Positions 19,283-28,027 of a stretch of 64,000 bases of DNA are shown piece after piece. This stretch comes from Echinicola soli. GTDB lineage: Bacteria > Bacteroidota > Bacteroidia > Cytophagales > Cyclobacteriaceae. The notes beneath the pieces were generated by a model, which did no database searches, was not told the origin of the DNA, and saw only the letters and a program-made list of their open reading frames with translations. The stretch covers positions 3,943,001 to 4,007,000 of the forward strand of contig NZ_CP041253.1 of NCBI RefSeq assembly GCF_006575665.1. Reading direction: 5' to 3'. Numbering within the stretch: position 1 is the first letter of the stretch; each line of letters opens with the position of its first letter. Position numbers and translations under genes: made by a program.

Positions 19283-19882
19283 TCATTCACAATACTTTTC
19301 TAGAGCAGTATCAGCTGCTTTATAGCCCAATCCTGATGCTTTTTTGAAATCGTCGCAGGCTCCACGCTGCTTTTTGGTGGCATATTTTAGCACACCGCGG
19401 TAATAATAAGCCTGGCCAAACTGATCATCTATTTCGATCGCTGCCGTATATTCCTTCATGGCTTCTTCCGTATTGCCGATCTGCTGTAGCGCTCTGGCTT
19501 TAAGAAAATACGCCATGGCCGGTGCCCCTGCCACTGATGTAGCATACTCCGCATAGAGCAGAGAGCGGTCAAAATTGCCTTGTTTCTGATACACGTTTGA
19601 CAGGGCAAGCAAAAGCTTCACATTTTTTTCATCCTGTTTATAGCCAGCTTCAAAGTCCTTTTTGGCACTTTCCAAGTCTCCTAACTCTTCATAAGCCCGC
19701 CCCCTACTGTACAGTGCTTCCACATCTTTGGGCTTGGTTGCCAGCTTATCTGAATACACTGCAATGGCCTCTTTATAGTTGCCTTGCTTGAATAAAGTGT
19801 CACCTTTGGAATCCCCCTTATTACTGCATCCCGAAAAAAGGGCTGTACAAATGCACAGCCCCAAAATTGATTTCTTAAACAT
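19283..19882 (-). CDS. TPR-repeat lipoprotein
   Basis: A 199-residue protein with a lipoprotein signal (ICTALFSGC, Cys about residue 20) and four to five tetratricopeptide repeats (for example NYKEAIAVYSDKLATKPKDVEALYSRGRAYEELGD). It ends with QRGACDDFKKASGLGYKAADTALEKYC, a Sel1/TPR-like tail common in Bacteroidota. It is probably a periplasmic scaffold anchored to a membrane. dapD lies 91 bases upstream on the same strand, so the two could share a transcript; a functional link is not evident. Confidence 0.85.
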   Translation of the reverse strand: MFKKSILGLCICTALFSGCSNKGDSKGDTLFKQGNYKEAIAVYSDKLATKPKDVEALYSRGRAYEELGDLESAKKDFEAGYKQDEKNVKLLLALSNVYQKQGNFDRSLLYAEYATSVAGAPAMAYFLKARALQQIGNTEEAMKEYTAAIEIDDQFGQAYYYRGVLKYATKKQRGACDDFKKASGLGYKAADTALEKYCE

Positions 19883-19973
19883 ATTTCTTTGTTTGTATTT
19901 TCCTCTTTATCCACTATGTTTGGTCGTGGGCCTTTCTGATGATACCTACCTTACTCAAGTGGATCCTGGCAAG

Positions 19974-20789
19974 CTAGACAGCTACATTGTTTTCACGCAG
20001 TGCCTCATTTAGTGAGGTTTTGCGGTCTGTCGACTCCTTGCGCTGGCCAATGATCAAGGCACATGGTACTTGATATTCCCCAGCAGCAAATTGCTTGGTG
20101 ATAGACCCTGGTATCACTACGGATCTTGGAGGTACAAAACCTCTGTATTCTTTCGGTTCGTCACCCGTCACATCGATGATCTTGGAGCTGGCTGTCAACG
20201 TCACCCCGGCACCGATAACGGCTTCTTTGCCTACACGGACACCTTCCACGATAATGGCTCTGGATCCAACGAAGGCGCCATCCTCAATGATCACAGGTGC
20301 TGCTTGGATAGGCTCTAATACACCTCCAATTCCCACACCACCACTGAGGTGTACATCTTTGCCAATCTGGGCACAAGAGCCGACTGTTGCCCATGTATCT
20401 ACCATCGTGCCACCGTCGACATAAGCGCCGATGTTCACATAAGAAGGCATCATCACCACACCTTTTGCAAGAAACGCGCCATAACGGGCCACCGCATGAG
20501 GAACTACCCGTACGCCTTGCTTAGCATAATCGGATTTAAGGGCCATTTTGTCATGAAATTCAAATGGTCCCACTTCTATGGTACGCATTTTTTGGATCGG
20601 GAAATAAAGGATTACAGCCTTCTTTACCCAGTCATTTACCTGCCATTCGCCGTTTTCCAATGGCTCTGCAACTCGGATTTTACCTTTGTCCAAGTCTTCA
20701 ATGACCGTCTTGATGGCGATTTCAACATCCTTTTCCTTTAACAATTCCCGGTTTTCCCAGGCGTTTTCGATGATAGTCTTTAATTCCAT
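19974..20789 (-). CDS. dapD: 2,3,4,5-tetrahydropyridine-2,6-dicarboxylate N-succinyltransferase
   Basis: Cytoplasmic enzyme of the lysine/meso-diaminopimelate pathway that transfers a succinyl group from succinyl-CoA to tetrahydrodipicolinate. The protein has 271 residues, the standard DapD length. An N-terminal helical domain (MELKTIIENAWENRELLKEKD) is followed by a left-handed beta-helix of hexapeptide repeats (MMPSYVNIGAYVDGGTMVDTWATVGSCAQIG...), with the conserved GGVLEPIQAAPVIIEDGAFVGSRA. It is alone among neighbours, as dap genes often are in Bacteroidota. It is divergent from the glycosyltransferase with a 44-bp gap between start codons, so their promoters must overlap. Confidence 0.96.
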   Translation of the reverse strand: MELKTIIENAWENRELLKEKDVEIAIKTVIEDLDKGKIRVAEPLENGEWQVNDWVKKAVILYFPIQKMRTIEVGPFEFHDKMALKSDYAKQGVRVVPHAVARYGAFLAKGVVMMPSYVNIGAYVDGGTMVDTWATVGSCAQIGKDVHLSGGVGIGGVLEPIQAAPVIIEDGAFVGSRAIIVEGVRVGKEAVIGAGVTLTASSKIIDVTGDEPKEYRGFVPPRSVVIPGSITKQFAAGEYQVPCALIIGQRKESTDRKTSLNEALRENNVAV

Positions 20790-20833
20790 AAATTTATATT
20801 AGATTCGCTCTAGTTAAGCACACCAAGTTTTAC

Positions 20834-21946
20834 ATGAAAAAAACCAAAATTGTCATTGCTTCAGTATTAAAGCCACTTACCGATAGCAGGGCTTTTTACA
20901 AGCTGGCAATTTCACTGCGTGAAACAAATAAATACCACATTAACATCATAGGATTTTTAGAAAAAAATCCGCCAAAACTGGAAAATATTGAATTTATGTC
21001 AATCTTCGGAAGGGACAGGTTGCATCCTAAACGACTTTTAGTGCCTTTTCGATTTCTTTCCCAGCTACTCCACATTCGACCAGAGTTAGTTATCATTACC
21101 ACCTATGAACTCCTTTTACCTGCACTGATCCTAAAACCCTTTATAGGATATAAACTAGTCTATGATCTGCAGGAAAATTATGTAAAAAACATTCTCTTTA
21201 ACCGGACATTAAACAAATGGCTCAAGTACCCAGCGGCGGCTTATGTACAGATTGTGGAAAAAATCGGCAAGTCCTTCGTCAACCATTATTTCATGGCTGA
21301 GAAATGTTTTCAGCAGGAATTTCCCAGTATCAAAAATTATACGGTTTTGGAAAATAAGCATCATGGAAATGTGAATAACAAACCAGCTTTTTATCTTCCA
21401 ACAACAGCTATTAAATTTATCCTGACAGGAACCCTCACAAAAGTCTATGGCATCGAAGAAGGCATCCAATGGTTCAAGAGTATAAAACCCTATTTCCCCC
21501 ATGCACAACTGCACATCGTGGGTTATGCCCCGATGGCTGACTTCAGGTCAAGGATCAGGGAGTTATCCGCCAGTTCACCTGATATCTACCTCCAGGTCAG
21601 TGATCGCCCTCTCCGCCAACAAGCCATTTTTTCAGCAATGGACAAAGCCGATGTTCTGCTCCTACCTTATCACTCCATCCCCAGTATTTGGTCCAAGATT
21701 CCTACCAAAATCTATGAAGCCCTGGCCATAAAAATCCCCATGATCATTCCCGAAAATCCGTTGTGGACGGCATTGATATCATCACATCCTGCGGGCACTG
21801 CATTGGACTATTCACACCCAAACCTCAATCGGCTCCGATCCATGATCGCCCAACAGCAATTTACACAGCCTGTTGATGAAGAAGTCACATGGGAAAGTGA
21901 AAAACCTAAGCTCCTTCAGCTTGTGGAAAACTTGATAAAACCATAA
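20834..21946 (+). CDS. Glycosyltransferase (GT4-like)
   Basis: A 370-residue cytoplasmic or membrane-associated glycosyltransferase of GT-B fold. The N-terminal half starts MKKTKIVIASVLKPLTDSRAF and has the typical 'ELVIITTYELLLPALILK...LVYDLQENY' segment; the C-terminal half has FILTGTLTKVYGIEEGIQWF, 'LHIVGYAP' and the nucleotide-sugar end motif IPTKIYEALAIKIPMIIPE. Substrate and acceptor are unknown. It is not part of a polysaccharide cluster here: dapD is divergent, and a gene-free stretch of 867 bp follows. Confidence 0.82.
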   Translation: MKKTKIVIASVLKPLTDSRAFYKLAISLRETNKYHINIIGFLEKNPPKLENIEFMSIFGRDRLHPKRLLVPFRFLSQLLHIRPELVIITTYELLLPALILKPFIGYKLVYDLQENYVKNILFNRTLNKWLKYPAAAYVQIVEKIGKSFVNHYFMAEKCFQQEFPSIKNYTVLENKHHGNVNNKPAFYLPTTAIKFILTGTLTKVYGIEEGIQWFKSIKPYFPHAQLHIVGYAPMADFRSRIRELSASSPDIYLQVSDRPLRQQAIFSAMDKADVLLLPYHSIPSIWSKIPTKIYEALAIKIPMIIPENPLWTALISSHPAGTALDYSHPNLNRLRSMIAQQQFTQPVDEEVTWESEKPKLLQLVENLIKP

Positions 21947-22138
21947 TCAACTCAGTACAAATAGCCCCAAGCAGCCTTGAAAAGAAATTTCTTCCTGGAA
22001 TTGATTGGCTGAATTTCACGTTTTAATACAGACACCCCTATTTTGGCCATTTTTCTATTGCCCATACCTGGCAGGTTTAAATTAAGAGTAGATCGAATTA
22101 AACCACTCCTTCGATAGTGTGCAGAGAAATCGTTTTTA

Positions 22139-22398
22139 GATGCTCAGTTCGTTTAGATAAAGCCTTTTTTTTAAAACGATTTGTCCCCGATATCCATCGG
22201 GGCAGGCTATTCCGAGGTCACGAGGAATATCTTTCCGATAACGCATCAGGTAAAGGCCCTTCATTGCATCAGCATAACAGGACGCCTGTCATTCCGAGGA
22301 ACAGCCTGTCCGGATACATCGGAAGCAATCTTTCTTACCATTACGCAGGTTTTAGAGATCACGACTTCGCCTGTCTGTCTTGATGGAGATGAATGACA
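22139..22398 (+). repeat. Interspersed repeat A, copy 1
   Basis: The first part (22139-22215) aligns with 28606-28683: GATG.TC.GTTCGTT.AGATAAAG, then ACGATTTGTCCCCGATATC, C.GGGGCAGGCTATTCCGA, including a CCCCGAT/ATCGGGG hairpin. The remainder (22287-22398) is a large imperfect inverted repeat with TGTCATTC/GAATGACA ends, typical of the intergenic palindromic elements of Bacteroidota. Frames inside have no coding character. Confidence 0.7.
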
Positions 22399-22530
22399 AT
22401 TGCAGCATGCATAGCATAAAACCACTCAACGTTAGCAGAGATTCCTGCCGAACCGGTCCATTCCGACAAACACCAAAGCCATATTATAACATAACAGCCA
22501 CCCTATCCATATCAATTTTATGGACAGTAG

Positions 22531-22732
22531 TTATCCACATTTTTGGAATGTGTAAACTGAAGGACTGGTTTTGGAAACGCTGACCAACTGCCCTAACAAG
22601 AATTTTTCAACCGTGTGGATAACTATACAAATGCTTATATAACAGTGATATATAGTAATTTTAAGATATAAACGTAACTTATTTTTAGTCTACACTAAAA
22701 CCGTAATCACATATCAAGATCAGTTATCCACA
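22531..22732. other. DnaA-box cluster (candidate replication origin)
   Basis: Three perfect DnaA boxes: TTATCCACA at 22531-22539, its reverse complement TGTGGATAA at 22614-22622, and TTATCCACA at 22724-22732. They lie within 202 bp of gene-free sequence that is AT-rich between the second and third boxes (TATATAACAGTGATATATAG). A random 64-kb window is expected to hold about 0.5 perfect boxes in total. dnaA itself is not nearby, as is common in Bacteroidota. An origin is a candidate reading; DnaA-controlled transcription of the metal operon is an alternative. Confidence 0.5.
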
Positions 22733-22760
22733 GCTGTTTTAGTTTATATTGAAATATTTT

Positions 22761-22789
22761 TTTAGTATTACCTAAAGTTTGTATATTTG
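22761..22789 (+). promoter_or_regulatory. Promoter and DtxR/MntR-type operator of metal operon
   Basis: TATATTTG (22782-22789) fits the Bacteroidota -7 box TAnnTTTG, 25 bases before the regulator's start. Directly upstream is the dyad TTTAGTATTACCTAAA (22761-22776), with TTTAG/CTAAA arms resembling DtxR/MntR operators (A+T-rich, TTAGGnnnnnnCCTAA-like). The overlap would fit metal-dependent autorepression of the operon. Confidence 0.5.
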
Positions 22790-22813
22790 TGTCAATAACA
22801 TTAGAGAAAAGAA

Positions 22814-23482
22814 ATGCCATCATTGACCTACGCAGAAGAGAATTACCTTAAGGCTATCTACCACCTATCGGATGGTGGCCAGCATAATGTATCCACCAAT
22901 GACCTCTCTAAGGAGATGAAAACGAAGCCGGCCTCGGTGAGTGACATGCTTAGGAGGTTGTCCGAAAAAGCAGTGATCAACTACCGGAAATATTATGGTG
23001 TGACCATCACTGAAGAGGGTAAAAAATCAGCCCTACAGATCATACGGAAGCACCGTCTTTGGGAGGTTTTTCTAGTGGAAAAACTGATGTTCAGTTGGGA
23101 TGAAGTACACGAGGTAGCCGAGGAATTAGAGCACATAAAATCCAACTTGCTTATCCAACGCTTGGATGATTTCTTGGGCAATCCCAAATATGATCCTCAT
23201 GGTGATCCTATTCCTGACGAATACGGTGATGTAAAAGCCCGCCCGAGAATACCACTGAATGAACTCAATATTAATGATGGAGGACAGATCGTAGCAGTAA
23301 AGGATAGCAGTGCTGCCTTTCTTCGGTATTTGGATAAAGTGGGAGCTTACATCGGTGCCCGGATAAAGATCCTCGATAAAGTGGAATTTGACGGTTCATT
23401 GGAAATATTAGTCGACAATAAAAAGACATTGTTTATGTCAAAAGACGTAGCTGCAAACATCTTAATCATTCATACTTCATGA
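22814..23482 (+). CDS. DtxR/MntR family metal-dependent repressor
   Basis: A 222-residue regulator with three domains: winged helix (residues ~3-65; YAEENYLKAIYHL, SVSDMLRRLSEKAVI), metal-binding dimerisation helices (KHRLWEVFLVEKLMFSWDEVHEVAEELEH, with the conserved His and the Glu/Glu-His cluster), and a C-terminal FeoA/SH3-like domain (residues ~150-220). It is the first gene of the metal-transport operon; its stop overlaps the next gene's start by four bases (ATGA). A promoter with an operator-like palindrome precedes it. Whether the effector is Mn2+, Fe2+ or Zn2+ is not decidable by eye; residues resemble the Mn/Fe branch. Confidence 0.93.
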   Translation: MPSLTYAEENYLKAIYHLSDGGQHNVSTNDLSKEMKTKPASVSDMLRRLSEKAVINYRKYYGVTITEEGKKSALQIIRKHRLWEVFLVEKLMFSWDEVHEVAEELEHIKSNLLIQRLDDFLGNPKYDPHGDPIPDEYGDVKARPRIPLNELNINDGGQIVAVKDSSAAFLRYLDKVGAYIGARIKILDKVEFDGSLEILVDNKKTLFMSKDVAANILIIHTS

Positions 23483-24423
23483 AGACGCGGATTTGGCTTT
23501 TAGTAGGCCTCGCATTTCTGACTGCCTGTAAATTTGAAAATGACGAGGACAAGAATAAGTTTCACATTACCGCCACCACCAATATCATGGCCGATGGTGT
23601 CAGGGCATTGGTAGGTGACAGTGCTGTGGTGACCCCGATCATGGCCGTAGGCGTGGATCCTCACCTTTACAAGGCTTCCCAACGTGACTTGGACTTACTC
23701 TTCGAAGCAGACTTGGTCGTTTACCATGGCTTGCACTTAGAGGGCAAAATGGTACAAGTCCTCCATAAATTTTCACGCACTCATCCAGTGGTAGATGTGG
23801 GAGCTACACTCCCCCCTACTCTATTGATCGCAAGTCCGGATTATGCCAATACGGTAGATCCTCACATTTGGTTTGATGTGCATCTTTGGAGCATCGCCAT
23901 GCGCAATCTCAAAGATGAAATCATCGAAAGGAAGCCTGAATGGGAACCTTATGTCAATGCCAACTGGGAAAAGCTTAATGCGCAACTCAATGAGCTTGAC
24001 CAGTATACCGCCCAAAAGGTCAAATCAATCACCAACCAAGGACAAGTACTAATCACTGCCCATGACGCCTTTTCTTACTTTGGCAAAGCCTACCAGATAG
24101 AGGTAAAAGGACTCCAAGGACTGTCTACGCTTAGTGAACCAGGACTGAATGACGTATCCAGTTTGGTCAGCTTTATTATAGAAAAAGACATTAAAGCCAT
24201 ATTTATAGAACAATCCATTTCACCACGAGCCATTAAAGCGGTAATCGAAGGGTGTAGGCGAAGAGGGCATCAAGTAACACTTGCAGGCCCACTATACACT
24301 GATAGCTTGGGAGACCCCAAAGGCTCCGCAGGGACTTATGTGGGCATGGTAAAAACCAACGTGGATGAGATTGTAAGTAACCTGAAACAGCATGATACAA
24401 CAAATAGAGAACCCGGTAGTTGA
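23479..24423 (+). CDS. Metal ABC transporter substrate-binding lipoprotein (ZnuA/TroA/MntA family)
   Basis: A 314-residue periplasmic metal-binding lipoprotein of cluster A-I. The lipobox is LTAC (Cys about residue 14). Metal ligands of the family are visible: VDPHLYKASQ (first His), YHGLHLEGKM (second His), the third region DPHIWFDVHLW and the Glu/Asp region SISPRAIKAVIEGC. The long His-rich loop of ZnuA is missing, which favours Mn/Fe over Zn transport. It overlaps the start of the ABC ATPase gene by 32 bases, so the genes are translationally coupled. Confidence 0.92.
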   Translation: MKTRIWLLVGLAFLTACKFENDEDKNKFHITATTNIMADGVRALVGDSAVVTPIMAVGVDPHLYKASQRDLDLLFEADLVVYHGLHLEGKMVQVLHKFSRTHPVVDVGATLPPTLLIASPDYANTVDPHIWFDVHLWSIAMRNLKDEIIERKPEWEPYVNANWEKLNAQLNELDQYTAQKVKSITNQGQVLITAHDAFSYFGKAYQIEVKGLQGLSTLSEPGLNDVSSLVSFIIEKDIKAIFIEQSISPRAIKAVIEGCRRRGHQVTLAGPLYTDSLGDPKGSAGTYVGMVKTNVDEIVSNLKQHDTTNREPGS

Positions 24424-25180
24424 GGTCCATGACCTAATGGTCAGCTATGGACAAAATCCGGTGCTTTGGAATATAGACCTTACCCTGCCATCGGGATCAT
24501 TAATTGGTATTTTAGGACCAAATGGTGCAGGGAAATCCACCCTCATTAAGGCCATTATGGGCTTGGTAGAGGCGAATAGCGGCTATTCCAGACTGTTTGA
24601 CCAGGAGTTAAACCAAGTCAGAAATAGGGTAAGCTATGTTCCTCAGCGTGAGTCTGTGGACTGGGACTTTCCTGCATCTGCACTGGACATCGTCATGATG
24701 GGCACCTATCATCATTTGGGGCTGTTCAAAAGGCCTGGCAAAAAGGAAAAGGAATTGGCTATGGAGTGCCTGGAAAAAGTAAACATGAAAGCCTTTGCCA
24801 AAAGACAGATCAGTGAGCTTTCCGGTGGCCAACAGCAACGGGTGTTTATCGCCCGAGCCTTGGCCCAGCAGGCAGACATCTATTTTATGGACGAGCCCTT
24901 TGCCGGTGTGGACATGAGCACCGAAAAAGCCTTGGTGGAGCTGTTCAGAGAAATGACCGCCAGTGGAAAAACGGTGATTGTGGTCCACCATGATATTTAT
25001 TCAGCTGGAAGCTATTTCGACTGGTTGATCATGCTCAATATGCACTTGGTGGCTTCTGGTCCGACCAAGGAAGTACTGACCGAAGAACTATTGACCAAAA
25101 CCTACGGCGGTAAGTTATCCACACTGACAGATATTGGCGAAGTGATCAAGAAAAGTGATTTTAACCCATTAAAGAGCTGA
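24392..25180 (+). CDS. Metal ABC transporter ATP-binding protein
   Basis: A 262-residue ABC ATPase. Walker A GPNGAGKS is at about residues 42-49, the signature LSGGQQQR near 143, Walker B IYFMDEP near 165 and the switch VVHHD near 195. It resembles ZnuC/MntB/TroB. The ATG at 24392 lies inside the end of the binding-protein gene; the next ATG would remove the first strand of the domain, so the overlap is accepted. The stop is followed one base later by the permease-fusion start. Confidence 0.95.
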   Translation: MIQQIENPVVEVHDLMVSYGQNPVLWNIDLTLPSGSLIGILGPNGAGKSTLIKAIMGLVEANSGYSRLFDQELNQVRNRVSYVPQRESVDWDFPASALDIVMMGTYHHLGLFKRPGKKEKELAMECLEKVNMKAFAKRQISELSGGQQQRVFIARALAQQADIYFMDEPFAGVDMSTEKALVELFREMTASGKTVIVVHHDIYSAGSYFDWLIMLNMHLVASGPTKEVLTEELLTKTYGGKLSTLTDIGEVIKKSDFNPLKS

Positions 25181-25181
25181 T

Positions 25182-26474
25182 ATGGAAGAATTTATTTACT
25201 TCTTTTCCTTTCAGGACCCTAACGTCTTAATGGTCGTCACAGGCATTGTTTTGCTGTCCATTAGTGCTGCCATGGTGGGAACATTTACATTTCTGGACAA
25301 AAAGGCATTGGTTGGCGATGCCATTTCCCATGCGGTACTACCCGGGGTCTGTTTGGCCTTTATGATTTCTGGCAACAAGAATCCCTATTGGATCGTATCA
25401 GGAGCGTTTGTTACGGGCGCTTTGTCCACTTATACCATCACTTGGGTAGCTAATTACACCAAACTGAAAGAAGACACTGTCATCGCTTCGGTTTTGTCAA
25501 TTTTCTTTGGTGTAGGGATCGTGATGATGACCCAGCTGCAACAAACCGGTAATGCCTCCCTTTCAGGATTGGACCATTTTATTTTTGGTAATGCCATTTC
25601 CATTGTAGGCCAGGACCTTTGGGTCTATGGCTTTTTGGCCTTGGCCATTATCATAGTGATCTTGGTTTTCTACAAGGAATTCCAACTCATGGTTTTCAAC
25701 CGCTCTTTTGCAGAAAGTGTTGGACTTCCAGTCAAACGACTTGAATTCTTGTTTAATTCATTAATGGTCCTGGCAGTGGTAACAGGCATTCAGGCCATTG
25801 GTGTGGTGCTAATGGCTGCGTTGTTGATCACACCTGCAGCGGCCGCTAAATTCTGGACCAACCGCCTAAGCCTAATGCTGCTGATCGCGGTCATCTTTTC
25901 GGTGGTCTCTGGAATTGTAGGTGCCTATATTTCATTTGTACTGCCTCATATGCCTACGGGACCATGGGTAGTGATTGTGTTGTCGCTAATTGCCTTTCTA
26001 TCTTTTTTCTTTTCTACGAAAAAAGGAATCCTCACCAAATGGATCTCCAAAAGAAACTATCAGCGAAAAATTCATCGGGACCATATTCTGAAAGCATTAT
26101 TTTCCGCAAATGAACAAGGCCATGAAGGACTTTCATCTAGTGAGGTCTATGCGAATTTTCCCGGTAAAAGCTTTCGGACACAATATGCCATAAACAAGTT
26201 AGGAAAAGAAGGTTATATTTATGAAAAACAGCTAGTTATATCGTTGACCAAAAAAGGAATTAAAGAGGCTGGGAGGATCGTAAGGCTCCACAGGCTGTGG
26301 GAATTATACATGACTGAATACATGAACATAGCACCGGACCATGTGCACGACAGTGCCGAAAAGCTGGAACATATTATTACCCCTGAACTGGAAAGACAGT
26401 TGGACAAAAACCTGAATTTTCCACAAGAAGATCCCCATCAGTCCATTATACCACGAGATAAAGATAAATCATGA
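25182..26474 (+). CDS. Metal ABC permease fused to DtxR-like C-terminal domain
   Basis: Residues 1-~280 are a cluster A-I ABC permease (about eight membrane helices; DKKALVGDAISHAVLPGVCLAF, VVTGIQAIGVVLMAALLITPAAAA). After a basic linker (KKGILTKWISKRNYQRK) residues ~295-430 form a soluble winged-helix and dimerisation domain like the neighbouring repressor: RLHRLWELYMTEYMNIAPDH, then HDSAEKLEHI, which keeps the paired Glu and His. The FeoA-like domain is missing. Chlamydial YtgCR has the same architecture and is cleaved to release the repressor. Here the operon also encodes a free repressor. The fusion end overlaps the next gene by ATGA. Confidence 0.9.
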   Translation: MEEFIYFFSFQDPNVLMVVTGIVLLSISAAMVGTFTFLDKKALVGDAISHAVLPGVCLAFMISGNKNPYWIVSGAFVTGALSTYTITWVANYTKLKEDTVIASVLSIFFGVGIVMMTQLQQTGNASLSGLDHFIFGNAISIVGQDLWVYGFLALAIIIVILVFYKEFQLMVFNRSFAESVGLPVKRLEFLFNSLMVLAVVTGIQAIGVVLMAALLITPAAAAKFWTNRLSLMLLIAVIFSVVSGIVGAYISFVLPHMPTGPWVVIVLSLIAFLSFFFSTKKGILTKWISKRNYQRKIHRDHILKALFSANEQGHEGLSSSEVYANFPGKSFRTQYAINKLGKEGYIYEKQLVISLTKKGIKEAGRIVRLHRLWELYMTEYMNIAPDHVHDSAEKLEHIITPELERQLDKNLNFPQEDPHQSIIPRDKDKS

Positions 26475-27364
26475 ATTTTGACCCTAATGCATTTCTGATC
26501 ATCACCACTGGATCAATGATCGCCATTTCATGCGGACTATTGGGGGTTTTTCTTATGCTCCGCAAAATGGCCATGACAGGAGACGCCATTTCTCATGCGG
26601 TACTACCGGGAATTGTCATCGCCTTTCTGGTATCCGGAAGCCGCCATGGATTGACCATGGTCATCGGTGCTGGGTTAGTGGGAATCCTTGCCACCGTATT
26701 TATTGAATACCTGAGCAATAAAGTAAAACTACAATCCGATGCTTCCATTGGCATTACGTTCACTTCACTTTTTGCGATCGGAATCATCATGATTACTTTT
26801 TTGGCAAACGAAATTGACCTTGACCAGGACTGTGTGCTGTACGGTGAAATTGCATATGTGCCCATTGACTTGTGGATCACGGGTGCCGGTAAGATTATGG
26901 GGCCCAGGGTAACCTATCTTTCCCTAATAAACATGGCTCTGGTAATTGGGTTTATCACCCTGTTTTTCAAGGAGTTAAAGATAAGCACTTTTGATAAAGA
27001 ATTTGCCGCCACCATTGGCTTAAATACTGTTTTGGTAAATTATGGCTTGATGGGCATGGTGTCCTATACCACAGTGAGTTCCTTTGAAGCAGTGGGAGCT
27101 ATTCTAGTGGTAGCGCTGATGGTAGTGCCTCCCGCCACTGCTTATCTCTGGACAAAGAATCTTTATAAACTGATCCGATTGACCGTATTACTGGGCATTA
27201 TTATCTCGTTTTTGGGGTATTACTTAGCCTATTTCCTTAACAGTTCAATCGCCGGAGCCATGGCTTCAGTGGCAGGTGTATTTTTCTTTACCACCGTCGT
27301 ATTACAGCGAAAACAAATCCCCCGCATCAAAAAGAAGCTATCCACCATGAAATTAAATGATTAA
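26471..27364 (+). CDS. Metal ABC transporter permease
   Basis: A 297-residue polytopic membrane protein of cluster A-I (about eight helices), with KMAMTGDAISHAVLPGIVIAF, the family's conserved helix 2 region, and SFEAVGAILVVALMVVPPATA. It is the second permease of the operon, so the transporter is probably a heterodimeric channel made with the fused permease, like MntCD or TroCD. It starts with ATG overlapping the previous stop. It has no soluble C-terminal extension. Confidence 0.93.
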   Translation: MNFDPNAFLIITTGSMIAISCGLLGVFLMLRKMAMTGDAISHAVLPGIVIAFLVSGSRHGLTMVIGAGLVGILATVFIEYLSNKVKLQSDASIGITFTSLFAIGIIMITFLANEIDLDQDCVLYGEIAYVPIDLWITGAGKIMGPRVTYLSLINMALVIGFITLFFKELKISTFDKEFAATIGLNTVLVNYGLMGMVSYTTVSSFEAVGAILVVALMVVPPATAYLWTKNLYKLIRLTVLLGIIISFLGYYLAYFLNSSIAGAMASVAGVFFFTTVVLQRKQIPRIKKKLSTMKLND

Positions 27365-27464
27365 ACCCGCATTTAAATTACAATACTAATGAAGACGGAT
27401 ATATGCAGAATAGACCAAGATACCTGTGTTTATCCTCTTCATCTGTGGTCAACTCATATTTTAG

Positions 27465-27860
27465 CTAACGATCCCTTGCCTCGTAAATCCTCAAAAACAA
27501 AATACTGGCCATATTTCGGGCGTGTTCTTTGGCATGGTCGGCTACTCTTCCTTCAAACAACATGTCCAAAGTGGTAAACCACAACTCCAGCCAGTTTCCA
27601 AAGTGTACTTGGCTGAGTCCCTGTCCTGTTTTCTGATCTACCTCTTTGTGTGCTTTCAGTGGATTGAATTTATTCTTACCAGGCCCTGATTGCAGCAGGA
27701 TCATTTCCCAAAAATCCGATAATCTTTCCAGGTGTTCCGGCCAATTGGTCACTATTCCATTAAAAATTGGCCCTAAATCCGGGTGTTGGCGTACTTGTCC
27801 ATAAAATGTATGCACCAGTTTTTCCACATCTTCCCTATTACTGATATCCTGCTTCGTCAT
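27465..27860 (-). CDS. Group III truncated hemoglobin
   Basis: A 131-residue heme protein of group III (trHb P). The family's marks are visible: VEKLVHTFYGQVRQHPDLGPIF with helix B/CD residues, ERLSDFWEMILL, HFGNWLELWFTTLDMLFEG and the C-terminal HARNMASILFLRI. The proximal His falls in AHKEVDQKTGQGLSQVHFGNWLELW. Such proteins bind O2 or NO and may act in NO detoxification, though group III function is little known. It converges with the metal-importer operon; no flavohemoprotein or reductase partner is near. Confidence 0.92.
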   Translation of the reverse strand: MTKQDISNREDVEKLVHTFYGQVRQHPDLGPIFNGIVTNWPEHLERLSDFWEMILLQSGPGKNKFNPLKAHKEVDQKTGQGLSQVHFGNWLELWFTTLDMLFEGRVADHAKEHARNMASILFLRIYEARDR

Positions 27861-28027
27861 ACTACAAAGTTACGGTATAGCAGGAAAGGTTAAAAATACC
27901 AGGCCATAATTTGATTACTTGGATTTAATTTGGGCAAGGGTAATTATTCATGCTTAGATTTAAGTATCTTGGTAAGAAGATTGCTTCGATAATAAGTATA
28001 GTTTTTAACCATAAAATCACTAATAAT

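Noticed and set aside
22117..22396. Frames inside repeat A copy 1
   Set aside because: They run through palindromic repeat sequence with no coding character.
25115..25123. Perfect DnaA box TTATCCACA
   Set aside because: Lies inside the ABC ATPase gene and alone; consistent with chance.
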